64,000 bases of DNA, taken from assembly GCA_030749435.1 (NCBI GenBank), contig JASMKH010000002.1, positions 1 through 64,000 on the forward strand, in the 5' to 3' direction. Each line of letters starts with the position of its first letter. The stretch's first letter is position 1. Positions 35,954 through 45,048 of this stretch are shown in pieces. This stretch comes from Phycisphaerales bacterium (GTDB lineage Bacteria; Planctomycetota; Phycisphaerae; Phycisphaerales; SM1A02). The position numbers and the translations under genes were made by a program. The notes below the pieces were generated by a model that made no database searches, had not been told where the DNA came from, and saw only the letters and a program-made list of their open reading frames with translations.

Positions 35954-37414
35954 CTACTTCCGCTTTCGCCGCTTGAACCCGGACTTGGTGGACTTGGTCT
36001 TCGTGGATCCGCGTCCCATGCCGGCGAGATCCGGCATATCACCGCTTGACATGGCCTTGGCGGCCTGCATGCGTCCACCCATGCCAGCCATCTGCTGCGA
36101 CATCTTGCGAACCATCTCAAACTGCTTGAGCAGCTTGTTGACCTCGGGGCCGCTGCTTCCCGAGCCGCGGGAGACGCGCCGCACGCGAGACTTGTTCATG
36201 ATGGCCACGTCGGCTCTTTCATCCGCCGTCATGGAGCCGGCCATCGCTTCGATGCGGTCGAACTGCCCGTCGTCGATGTCGACGCCTTTGAGCATCCTGC
36301 CCACGCCGGGGAGCATCCCGAGCAACTGCTTCATGTTGCCCATGCGTCTGAGCGAGCGCAACTGCTTCAGAAAGTCATCGATCGTGAATTGGCCCTTGGC
36401 CATCTTCTCCGCCAGGGCTTCGGCCTCGGCCTCGTCGACCTGTTCCCGCGCCCGCTCGGCGAGCGACACGACGTCACCCATTCCCAGAATGCGGCCAGCC
36501 ATTCGTTCGGGATGGAACGGCTCAAGATCTTCAAACCGCTCGCCTGTTCCGATGAATCGAATCGGCACACCGATCACGTGCTTCACCGACAGGGCGCCGC
36601 CACCGCGGGTGTCGCTGTCGAGTTTGGTCAGAATGACGCCGTCGATCGGAAGTTCTTCGTTGAAGGTGGCCGCCGAACGCACGGCGTCCTGACCGGCCAT
36701 GGCATCGACGACCAGCAGCACGTGATGGGGCTGCACGGCGAACTGCACGCCGCGGAGTTCCTTCATGAGCGGCTCGTCGATGTGCAGCCTGCCTGCGGTG
36801 TCGACAAGCAACACGTCATACCGATCTGCTCGGGCTTGGCTGACCGCTCGTTGGCAGACTTCGACCGCTACCCCGACCGCTTCGCCGTAGGCGGCGCACT
36901 TCTCCGGCTCCCCGTAGAAGCCGATCCGCGCCTGTCCTTTCGCGGTCTCCGAGACCTTCTCAACGCCGATCCTCAACTGCTCGACCGCTGCGGGCCGCTG
37001 CAGGTCGGCGGCGCATACGAGCACGCTGCGGCCTTGCCGCCGAAGCCACGCGGCCAACTTGGCGCAAGTGGTCGTCTTGCCGGTGCCCTGCAACCCGCAC
37101 ACCATGATGACCGTCGGTCCCGGATCGGCCGCCACGAGATGCTCATCCACAGGGCCCATGAGTTCGACGAGGCGGCGATGGACGATCTCCACCATCTGCT
37201 CGCCCGGTCTCAGGCTGCGCAGCACCTCTTCGCCAAGTGCTTCCTCGCGAACCTCATCACAGAATGCGTCGACGACTTCCAGGCTGACGTCGGCATCCAG
37301 CAGGGCCGTGCGGACCTCGTCCATGGTTTCGCGGATGTTGGCTTCGGTGATGCGGCCCTGCCCCGAGAGGCGGCGAACGGCACCGGTCAGGCGATCAGTG
37401 AGCGTATCGAACAT
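35954..37414 (-). CDS. ffh: Signal recognition particle protein
   Basis: MFDTLTDRLTGAVRRLSGQGRITEANI, GLQGTGKTTTCAKLAAWLRRQG, VDTAGRLHIDEPLM, TKLDSDTRGGGALSVKHVIGVPIRFIGTGER, Met-rich M domain. Confidence 0.97.
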   Translation of the reverse strand: MFDTLTDRLTGAVRRLSGQGRITEANIRETMDEVRTALLDADVSLEVVDAFCDEVREEALGEEVLRSLRPGEQMVEIVHRRLVELMGPVDEHLVAADPGPTVIMVCGLQGTGKTTTCAKLAAWLRRQGRSVLVCAADLQRPAAVEQLRIGVEKVSETAKGQARIGFYGEPEKCAAYGEAVGVAVEVCQRAVSQARADRYDVLLVDTAGRLHIDEPLMKELRGVQFAVQPHHVLLVVDAMAGQDAVRSAATFNEELPIDGVILTKLDSDTRGGGALSVKHVIGVPIRFIGTGERFEDLEPFHPERMAGRILGMGDVVSLAERAREQVDEAEAEALAEKMAKGQFTIDDFLKQLRSLRRMGNMKQLLGMLPGVGRMLKGVDIDDGQFDRIEAMAGSMTADERADVAIMNKSRVRRVSRGSGSSGPEVNKLLKQFEMVRKMSQQMAGMGGRMQAAKAMSSGDMPDLAGMGRGSTKTKSTKSGFKRRKRK

Positions 37415-37435
37415 GGGCCGTGCAGGGTATCCACC

Positions 37436-39178
37436 CTACGAACCGCGGTCGAGCCATTCCAGCAAGCGGCTGAGCGGCCAGGCGTTGATACAGGCCTCCG
37501 CGGTGAGCGTGCCCCTTCGGCCCGTGAGTACGCCGTACCTCAGGAAGTCGAAGTGGCCTGCCTGATGGGCGTCGGTATTGATCGAGATGAGCCCGCCGCA
37601 CTCAAGGGCGATCCGAACGTGCCGGTCGCAGAGGTCCAGCCGCTTCGGGTTGGCATTGATCTCCAACGCCGTTCCGTGCGCCGCAGCGGCAGCGCACAGG
37701 GCACGCATGTCCGGCTCCAGACCGGGCCGACGCCCGATCATACGGCCGGTCGGATGCCCGATGATGTGAACCAGCGGATGCGATGCGGCCTCGATGAGAC
37801 GCGCCGTCGCGTCGTCCGGCGACTGCTTGAGCGCGGCGTGGGGTGAGGCGACGACGATGTCAAGCATTGCAAGGATCTCGTCGTCGTAGTCCAGCCGTCC
37901 ATCTGCGTGTATGTCCACTTCAGATCCTGCAAGCAGCGTGATCTCCGGCAGCGAGGCATCGACCTCGCGAATGGCCTCGATGTGCGAGCGAAGACGGTCG
38001 GCGTCGAGTCCGTTGGCCTGCACGCTGGACCTGGAGTGGTCCGTGATGGCGAGCGAATCAAACCCGCGGCGAATGGCCTCTTCGGCCATGTCTCGTATGG
38101 AGAGATGCCCGTCGCTGGCCGTCGTATGGGTATGCAGATCCCGGCAGATGTCCTCGACGGTGATGAGGTCGGGGGGTGGCTCCGTGATGCCGTCGCGTGA
38201 CTCCCGCAATTCGGGCGGCCTCCATGGCAACTCGAGCGCCTCGTAGATGTCCTGTTCGGTCTGCGAGGCGATGGGCCGCTTCCCCCGATCCTGAGGGGGC
38301 GACTCTTCTCCGTCATCCGGGAAGAGCCCGTACTCGTTGAGTCGCAGGTTGCGTTGCTGTGCTCGATGACGCAGCGCCACGTTGTGCTCCTTGGAACCCG
38401 TGAAGTAGAGCCACGCGGCGCCGAATTCCTGTTCGGGAACGACCCGCAGGTCGATCTGGATCTGATCGTTCAAGCGCACCGAGGCCTTGGTATCACCTGC
38501 CGCAAGAACCTTGGTAACTCCGGGTTGGGTGGTGAATGCCGCAATCAGGCAGGTCGGATCTCCCGAGATTGCCAGCAGATCGATGTCGCCGATCGTCTCG
38601 CACCCACGTCGAAGCGATCCCGCCCAGTCGATGCGGGTCGTCCCCGGGACGCTGGCCAACGCGGCGCACAACTGCGTTGCAAGAGGCAATGCTGCGCCGA
38701 TCGATGTCCGCTGGGCTGCCTTCGCTGCGAAGTCGAGTGAGTCCGAGATGTTGGCGATGGTCTTGGCACCCATTCTGGGCAGCGAGGCGAGGCGACCGTC
38801 GTTGATTGCTTCGCGGAGGGTCGCGGTGTCGGTGACGCCAGCCTCACGCCACAGCCGTCCCACGGTCTTGGGCCCGAGACCGGAGATGTCGAGCAGGCCG
38901 ATGAGTCCGTCCGGAACCTCTGCGGCGATTCGATCCCGCCCTTCCAGACGCCCGGTCCTGCACCACTGTCGAATCCGCTCGGCACTTCCCTTGCCGATGC
39001 CGTCCATCGCCTCCAGGCCGCCGGGCGTCTCGGCGAGTTCGCGCAGGTCCCCGTCGAACTCCTGCAGGACTCGTGCAACCCGCCTGGCTGCACTCACGCG
39101 GAATCCGTTGGCCCCGGTGATCTCCATGAGTGCGGCGAGTTGATCGAACTGGGCGGCGAGTTCGCGTTGATCACTCAT
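37436..39178 (-). CDS. polX: DNA polymerase/3'-5' exonuclease PolX
   Basis: N-terminal HhH/Pol X core (GIGKGSAERIRQW, RRGCETIGDIDLLA) and C-terminal PHP domain (DLHTHTTASDGHLSIRDMAEEAIRRGFDSLAITDHS). Confidence 0.95.
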   Translation of the reverse strand: MSDQRELAAQFDQLAALMEITGANGFRVSAARRVARVLQEFDGDLRELAETPGGLEAMDGIGKGSAERIRQWCRTGRLEGRDRIAAEVPDGLIGLLDISGLGPKTVGRLWREAGVTDTATLREAINDGRLASLPRMGAKTIANISDSLDFAAKAAQRTSIGAALPLATQLCAALASVPGTTRIDWAGSLRRGCETIGDIDLLAISGDPTCLIAAFTTQPGVTKVLAAGDTKASVRLNDQIQIDLRVVPEQEFGAAWLYFTGSKEHNVALRHRAQQRNLRLNEYGLFPDDGEESPPQDRGKRPIASQTEQDIYEALELPWRPPELRESRDGITEPPPDLITVEDICRDLHTHTTASDGHLSIRDMAEEAIRRGFDSLAITDHSRSSVQANGLDADRLRSHIEAIREVDASLPEITLLAGSEVDIHADGRLDYDDEILAMLDIVVASPHAALKQSPDDATARLIEAASHPLVHIIGHPTGRMIGRRPGLEPDMRALCAAAAAHGTALEINANPKRLDLCDRHVRIALECGGLISINTDAHQAGHFDFLRYGVLTGRRGTLTAEACINAWPLSRLLEWLDRGS

Positions 39179-41295
39179 CCAACATCTCCGAGTCCGAGCC
39201 AGCGACCGTGCGCCTTGAGGAGCCGCCGCCGCAGGAGCGCGTGCTCCGGAAGTGTCAGGAGGGGGTCCTGTTCGATCCAGGCGATCGCGTCCCTTCTGGC
39301 CAGTGCGAGCAATTCAAGATCGCCGGGAAGCGCGGCGATTCGGAAGGGTGGCATCCCCGACTGCCTGGATCCGAACAACTCGCCCGGGCCTCGGATCTCA
39401 AGGTCCCGCTCGGCGATCCGGAATCCATCGGTTGTTTCGACCATGGCGGCGATTCGCCTGCTGCCCTCGTCGGTCGTCGGTTCGGCGATGAGGACGCAGT
39501 GCCCCGGCCGCTCACCACGGCCGACTCGGCCCCGCAACTGGTGAAGTTGAGCAAGGCCGAAGCGATCAGCATCTTCAATGACCATGACGGTCGCCTCGGG
39601 AACGTCCACACCGACCTCGATGACAGTGGTCGCCACGAGGACATCCACGTCGCCACGGCGGAACTGGTCCATGATGGCCTCGCGGGCGGCAACGTCCAGA
39701 CGTCCGTGCATGGCAGCGAGGCGGCAGTGCCTGAGCGGGCCGTCGGCAAGCGTCTCAAGATGCGACTCAAGGTCGGTCAGGCCTGCGGTTGACTCCTCAA
39801 TCACAGGTACGACGACGTAGGCACGTTCGCCGCGACGCACTGCCGTCGCGATGCCCTCGTAGGCTGCTGCGGCGCCGCTTCGACCGACGGCAATCGTGGA
39901 TATCGGCGCCCGCCCTGGGGGCATCTCGTCAATGATGGAGATGTCGAGATCCCCGAAGATTGTCAGGGAGAGCGTTCTTGGGATGGGCGTCGCCGTCATG
40001 ACGAGTTGGTGCGGGCAACGCGAGTCGTCCGCGGCCTTGCTTCGCAACGAGGCTCGCTGGTGAACGCCGAATCGGTGCTGCTCATCGGTGACGGCGACGG
40101 CGAGTTCCTGGAAGGTGACGTCCTGCGTCAGGACGGCATGGGTGCCGACCACGATGTCAACATCGCCTGCGGCCACCGCGTCGAGCAGACTTCGCCGAGC
40201 GGCCCCGCTGATGGAACCGGTCAGAAGTTCGAGTCGGACGGAGGCGTCCGTGAGAAGCGATCCAAGCGTCCGGGCATGCTGTTCTGCAAGCAGTTCAGTC
40301 GGCGCGATGAGCGCCGCTTGCCGGCCGTGAGCGACTGCTTGAAGCATGGCTGCCAACGCGACGACGGTCTTGCCGCTTCCGACGTCTCCCTGAAGGAGAC
40401 GGTTCATGGGGACGTTTTCGGCGAGGTCAGCACCGATCTCATCGATGACCCGCGTCTGGGCCGCGGTCGGGGCAAATGGGATTCTCGCGGCAATCCGCGC
40501 CTGGACCTCTGACGATCGATCGAGGGCCGGAGCGTGAAGATGCGTCCGGCGGTGGAAACGCTTCATCATGACGCCGAGTTGCAGCAGCAGCAGTTCGTCA
40601 AATGCAAGCCGTCTTCGCGCGGCGTCGATGTGTTCGTCCAGATCGGGTCGATGCAGGTACCGGTACGCGGTAGCCAATTCCGGGAAGCCGTGGCTTGCGC
40701 GAAACGACGCGGGGAGGTGGTCTTCCAGCAGCGCCACCGCCTCATCGAGGATGCTGTCGATGAGATCCGCGATGTGGTCGGAGGGCACCTCTTCAGATGC
40801 CGGGTACACCGGGCAGATTGAAGCGGACTGTTCGTCGAGCACGGGCGGCTGCAGCGGGGCGTCGTCGTCGATCCGGCGCCACTCCGGGTTGGCGATCTGC
40901 ACGCGGTCACGGTATGTGCGAGGTTTGCCGGTTGCAATGATGCGCATTCCAGGATGCAACTTCCGCTGCACCCATGGCTGGTTGAAGAAGACGAGGTCGA
41001 TGTCGCCCGAGTCGTCTTCCAGAACGACCTCGACCTTCGGCGTCCGGCCGAAGCCTCGCTGCACCGAGGCGATCTCGCCGCGGACCTCCATGCCCTCAGC
41101 GGCGCCCTTCGCCGCTGCCGCGGCAACCCGTGAGAGCGACTGCCAGGGGTGGGTTCGCCGATAGCGACTGGGCGCATGCAGCAGCAGATCCGCGACGCAG
41201 CGAAGGCCCATGCGATGCATGGCGGCGGCACGATGCCCGCTGGCACCTGGAAGGTCGCGGATGGGGGTCGTCAGCGTGAGGGCAGCTGCAGTCAT
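39175..41295 (-). CDS. recG: ATP-dependent DNA helicase RecG
   Basis: LLQGDVGSGKTVVALAAMLQAV, APTELLAEQHA, VVGTHAVL, ATPIPRTLSLTIFGDLDISIIDEMPPGR, HQLRGRVGRGERPGHC. Start at MTAAALTL. Confidence 0.96.
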   Translation of the reverse strand: MTAAALTLTTPIRDLPGASGHRAAAMHRMGLRCVADLLLHAPSRYRRTHPWQSLSRVAAAAAKGAAEGMEVRGEIASVQRGFGRTPKVEVVLEDDSGDIDLVFFNQPWVQRKLHPGMRIIATGKPRTYRDRVQIANPEWRRIDDDAPLQPPVLDEQSASICPVYPASEEVPSDHIADLIDSILDEAVALLEDHLPASFRASHGFPELATAYRYLHRPDLDEHIDAARRRLAFDELLLLQLGVMMKRFHRRTHLHAPALDRSSEVQARIAARIPFAPTAAQTRVIDEIGADLAENVPMNRLLQGDVGSGKTVVALAAMLQAVAHGRQAALIAPTELLAEQHARTLGSLLTDASVRLELLTGSISGAARRSLLDAVAAGDVDIVVGTHAVLTQDVTFQELAVAVTDEQHRFGVHQRASLRSKAADDSRCPHQLVMTATPIPRTLSLTIFGDLDISIIDEMPPGRAPISTIAVGRSGAAAAYEGIATAVRRGERAYVVVPVIEESTAGLTDLESHLETLADGPLRHCRLAAMHGRLDVAAREAIMDQFRRGDVDVLVATTVIEVGVDVPEATVMVIEDADRFGLAQLHQLRGRVGRGERPGHCVLIAEPTTDEGSRRIAAMVETTDGFRIAERDLEIRGPGELFGSRQSGMPPFRIAALPGDLELLALARRDAIAWIEQDPLLTLPEHALLRRRLLKAHGRWLGLGDVG

Positions 41296-41359
41296 GGCTT
41301 GGAGGAGTATCACCGATCTGGGCCCGGCGGGGCGTGGTGTTTCGTGGTACACATCCCGC

Positions 41360-42760
41360 ATGAACCAGTTGCCCTTTGACTGGAAGCCAGCGGAGCGGCC
41401 GTCCGAGCGTCCGGCCATGACGGTGACCGATCTCGCAAGGCGGATCGCGGCCGCACTTGAGCAGGGCGTGCCGGACCCGGTTCGGGTGCAGGGCGAGGTG
41501 GCCGCATTCAGTGAGCGGCGGGGCCACTGGTACTTCACGCTTCGGGATGACGAGGCGAGCATTCAGTGCGTGATGTGGGCCTCGGATGTGCGGCGTGGGG
41601 CTCGGGCCATCGCCATGGGGGATGTTGTTCGGGCGGATGGGACAGTTGTGCACTGGGCACCCCAGGGGCGAACACAGGTGCGGGTCCGTTCCGTTTCGCC
41701 GGTGGGGGCCGGCGACCGGCTGGCGGCGTTTCGTCGGCTCTGCGAGGAACTCCGGGGCATGGGGTGGTTCGACGAATCGGCCAGGGCACCACTTCCCGAG
41801 GTACCTCGCCGAGTGGCGTTGCTGACCAGTGCCGCTGGTGCTGCGGTCCATGACGTGCGAGCGGAGGCGAGGCGGCGATGGCCTGCATGCCGGATCGACT
41901 TGATCGATGTTCCCGTTCAGGGGGAAGGGGCGGCCGCCCGGATGGCCGAGGTGATTGGGCGTGTCGATGCGGAGGCAGGAACACTGGGCATTGACGCCCT
42001 CATACTGACCCGTGGTGGCGGATCTGCCGAGGACCTGCAGGCCTTCAACGAGCGGGTGTTGGCCGAGGCCGTTCACGCAGCGAGCGTCCCGATCGTGGCC
42101 GCCATCGGGCACGAGTCGGACACGACGATTGCCGAACTGGTCGCCGATCGTCGGGCGTCGACGCCGACGCAGGCCGTCATGGTGCTGCTTCCGGACCGCG
42201 AAGAGGAGGCGCAGCGACTGACGCTCCTGCGCGAGTCGCTGGACCGGCGACTGCGGGCACTGGTGTCGGCATTCCGCGAGCGGTCCAGCCGGGCGGACGC
42301 AGCGCTGCAGGCGGCGAGGCGGCTTCGACTTGCCGCGGCCAGTCAGCGGCTGGCTCGAGGTGAGGCAGCGATGCTTTCAAGGCGACCGCATGCCACGCTG
42401 GCTGCCCACCGGGCCATCGCCTCTCAATGTGCCGCGCGGCTCGAGCAGTGCATGCTCAAGCGGGTGACCGCGGGCAGGGCCGCGTTGGCCTCGCTGCCAC
42501 TGGACCGAGTCGCGCGGCACCGGATCGAGCAGTCGGAAGCCAGGCTGAGGCAGCGGGTGCGGGTGCTGGAGGCCGTAGGCCCGGAGTCAGTCCTTGCCCG
42601 CGGATTCAGTTTGACGAGGACCGCAGCCGGTGCGGTGGTCCGGGACGCGTCCGACGTCCGGCCGGGTGAGGAACTCGATACCCGAGTTGCCTCGGGCACC
42701 ATCCGCTCGATCGTGGCTGGCGAGTCTCAGCAAGGCGATTTACCCTCTCCGCATGCCTGA
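41360..42760 (+). CDS. xseA: Exodeoxyribonuclease VII large subunit
   Basis: GVPDPVRVQGEVAAFSERRGHWYFTLRDDEASIQCVMW, ILTRGGGSAEDLQAFNE, VAAIGHESDTTIAELVADRRASTPTQA. Confidence 0.96.
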   Translation: MNQLPFDWKPAERPSERPAMTVTDLARRIAAALEQGVPDPVRVQGEVAAFSERRGHWYFTLRDDEASIQCVMWASDVRRGARAIAMGDVVRADGTVVHWAPQGRTQVRVRSVSPVGAGDRLAAFRRLCEELRGMGWFDESARAPLPEVPRRVALLTSAAGAAVHDVRAEARRRWPACRIDLIDVPVQGEGAAARMAEVIGRVDAEAGTLGIDALILTRGGGSAEDLQAFNERVLAEAVHAASVPIVAAIGHESDTTIAELVADRRASTPTQAVMVLLPDREEEAQRLTLLRESLDRRLRALVSAFRERSSRADAALQAARRLRLAAASQRLARGEAAMLSRRPHATLAAHRAIASQCAARLEQCMLKRVTAGRAALASLPLDRVARHRIEQSEARLRQRVRVLEAVGPESVLARGFSLTRTAAGAVVRDASDVRPGEELDTRVASGTIRSIVAGESQQGDLPSPHA

Positions 42761-42977
42761 TTCCCCAGCCGATCCCGCGGACCTGCGTTTCGAAGAAGCC
42801 ATCGGTGAACTGGAGTCCATCATCGAGCAGATCGACGCGGGCGAGATTGGACTTGAGGAGGCCATGGAGGCCCATCGTCGGGGGACCGCCTTGGTCGCAC
42901 GATGCCGCCAGGTCCTTGATGCGGTCGCCGAGGAACTGGAGTCCGCGACCGACGACAACCCGGCGGACGCTCCCTGA
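42753..42977 (+). CDS. xseB: Exodeoxyribonuclease VII small subunit
   Basis: LRFEEAIGELESIIEQIDAGEIGLEEAMEAHRRGTALVARCRQVL; overlaps end of xseA. Confidence 0.93.
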   Translation: MPDSPADPADLRFEEAIGELESIIEQIDAGEIGLEEAMEAHRRGTALVARCRQVLDAVAEELESATDDNPADAP

Positions 42978-42983
42978 CCGCTC

Positions 42984-44339
42984 ATGCTCGGATTCGTCTC
43001 ACTCTCCGAGTCGATGCTCCGCCACGGCCCATGGCTGCTGTTCGTCTTCGCTTTCGGCGCCTGTGTCGGGAGTTTTCTGAACGTCGTGAACTGGCGGCTC
43101 CCACGGGGCATGTCACTCTCACACCCGCCGAGCAGGTGCCCGATCTGTGGTGGTCGACTTCGTTTCGTCCGTGAGAACCTTCCGATTCTCGGATGGGTCC
43201 TGTTGCGTGGCCGATGCAGGTTCTGCAAGGCCCCCATATCGCCCGTGTACCCGATTGTCGAGTTGTTCATGGCCCTGGTGTTTGCGGGACTGTATGTCTG
43301 CCTGTTCATGGTTGACCCCGCCGATTCACTCTGGTGGGAGGGTGGTGGTTCCTGGTGGACCGAGCAGCAGTTTGTTCGTGCATGGCCCGCCTACGTTGCC
43401 GTGGCATTCATGCTGGCGGGCCTGTTTTCGATGACGGTGATCGACGCCCGAACCTACCTGATTCCGCTGGCGATTCCCGTGTTCGTGACCTGCTCGGCCC
43501 TCGTGCTGTGGCTGGTCCAGTCGTACCTGGCCAGCGCGAGCGGGCTTCGCGGCCTGCACTGGCCAATCCCGGGTACCGGGTGGCCAGCAACCGGCGCGGC
43601 GGTCGGTGGGATGCTTGGCCTCGGCGTGTCCATGGCGCTTGTCTGGCTTGGGCGACTTCGGCCCAGTTTCATCGACTACGACGCGTACGTCCCGGAGGGG
43701 GACACGCTCGCGGAGTATCCGCACGCTCGCCGCGAAATGGTGATCGAACTGTGCTTCCTGCTGCCGATTCTGGTTGGAATCGGAATCGGCGGCTGGTCAC
43801 TCTCCGGTCTGGAGGGCGCGCCGCCCCGGTGGGTGCAGGCCATCGGGGGCTCGCTCCTGGGGTGGCTGGTCGGCGGTGGGTTGGTCTGGGGCGTTCGGAT
43901 TCTCGGGACGCTTGCCTTCGGCCGCGAAGCGATGGGGATGGGCGATGTGCACCTGCTGGCCGCCGTGGGCGCGGTGGTCGGGTGGTTTCTCCCGATCCTG
44001 ATCTTCTTTCTGGCACCGTTCATCGGGCTGGCCTGGACGCTGCTGCTCGCCGTGCTCAGTCGATTCGGTGGGGGCGTGAAGCGGGAACTTCCCTACGGCC
44101 CCCATCTTGCCCTCGCCACGGTGCTCCTGCTCTTCGCCGGCCCACTGGTCCAGCGGGGCTGGCGGACACTGCTGCCAACGGTCGAGATGCCAAGAGCGGG
44201 CCTGATCGAGCCGGTGGACAACTCTGGCGATTGGACAAGGAGCCGCGCAGCGGTTCCAATGCGAACCGGCACGGAAGTTGTGCCAGCAACCAATGGAATG
44301 ACAGACCGTTGCGGAAAGGAAACCCGACCATGCGTATGA
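42984..44339 (+). CDS. A24 prepilin peptidase
   Basis: GACVGSFLNVVNWRLPRGMSLSHPPSRCPICGGRL...CRFCKAPISPVYPIVEL; later GMGDVHLLAAVGAVVGW active-site motif. Confidence 0.9.
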   Translation: MLGFVSLSESMLRHGPWLLFVFAFGACVGSFLNVVNWRLPRGMSLSHPPSRCPICGGRLRFVRENLPILGWVLLRGRCRFCKAPISPVYPIVELFMALVFAGLYVCLFMVDPADSLWWEGGGSWWTEQQFVRAWPAYVAVAFMLAGLFSMTVIDARTYLIPLAIPVFVTCSALVLWLVQSYLASASGLRGLHWPIPGTGWPATGAAVGGMLGLGVSMALVWLGRLRPSFIDYDAYVPEGDTLAEYPHARREMVIELCFLLPILVGIGIGGWSLSGLEGAPPRWVQAIGGSLLGWLVGGGLVWGVRILGTLAFGREAMGMGDVHLLAAVGAVVGWFLPILIFFLAPFIGLAWTLLLAVLSRFGGGVKRELPYGPHLALATVLLLFAGPLVQRGWRTLLPTVEMPRAGLIEPVDNSGDWTRSRAAVPMRTGTEVVPATNGMTDRCGKETRPCV

Positions 44340-44983
44340 CTCTGCCGATGTTTCTGGCCTTCGCGGCCGCGACCGTCGCCTCAACAGGCTGTTCCTCGCA
44401 GGAGGAAAAGGATCACCTCACGCTGCTTGAGCAGGAGAACACCGAACTTCGCTCGCAACTTGACGAGCGCGACAAGGCACTCGAGGCTGCCAACGGCGAA
44501 CTGCGCCAGGCCAACACACTGCTTCGAACGCAGCGGGAGGACTTTGAGCAGCAGGCTTCCGATTGGCAGAGCAAACTCGACGAGTCAAGCGCCACCGCCT
44601 TTGACGGCATTCAGGGTGTGACTGCGACCTACGGCCCGAACGATGTCACCGTCGCTGTGGAAGGAGACGTGCTCTTCGACTCCGGCCGCACGACGCTGAA
44701 GCCCGCAGCGAAGAAGGCGCTCCAGCGAGTCGCCCAGGTGCTGCAGGGTCAATACCCGGGGAAACCAATCATTGTCGCCGGGCACACCGATACCGATCCG
44801 ATCAAGAAGAGTGGGCACAAGACGAACTACCACCTCGGCTTTGAGCGAGGCTGGGCCGTCCGCAACTTCCTGACGAATCAGGGCATCGACTCAGGTGCGA
44901 TCGCCGTGATGAGTTACGGACCGGATCGTCCGATGGGCTCGTCGCAGCAGAGTCGCCGCGTCGAGATCGTCGTCGCTCAATAG
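44330..44983 (+). CDS. OmpA-family lipoprotein with coiled coil
   Basis: Lipobox VASTGCSS; EQENTELRSQLDERDKALEAANGELRQ coiled coil; LFDSGRTTLKPAAKKALQRVAQVL, VAGHTDTDPIKKSG. Confidence 0.9.
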   Translation: MRMTLPMFLAFAAATVASTGCSSQEEKDHLTLLEQENTELRSQLDERDKALEAANGELRQANTLLRTQREDFEQQASDWQSKLDESSATAFDGIQGVTATYGPNDVTVAVEGDVLFDSGRTTLKPAAKKALQRVAQVLQGQYPGKPIIVAGHTDTDPIKKSGHKTNYHLGFERGWAVRNFLTNQGIDSGAIAVMSYGPDRPMGSSQQSRRVEIVVAQ

Positions 44984-45048
44984 GGCCCCCCGCAGTCGAA
45001 CCTCCGCGACGTCGCTGCCAGTTCAGGGGCCTGTGGTAGGGTGCGCTC

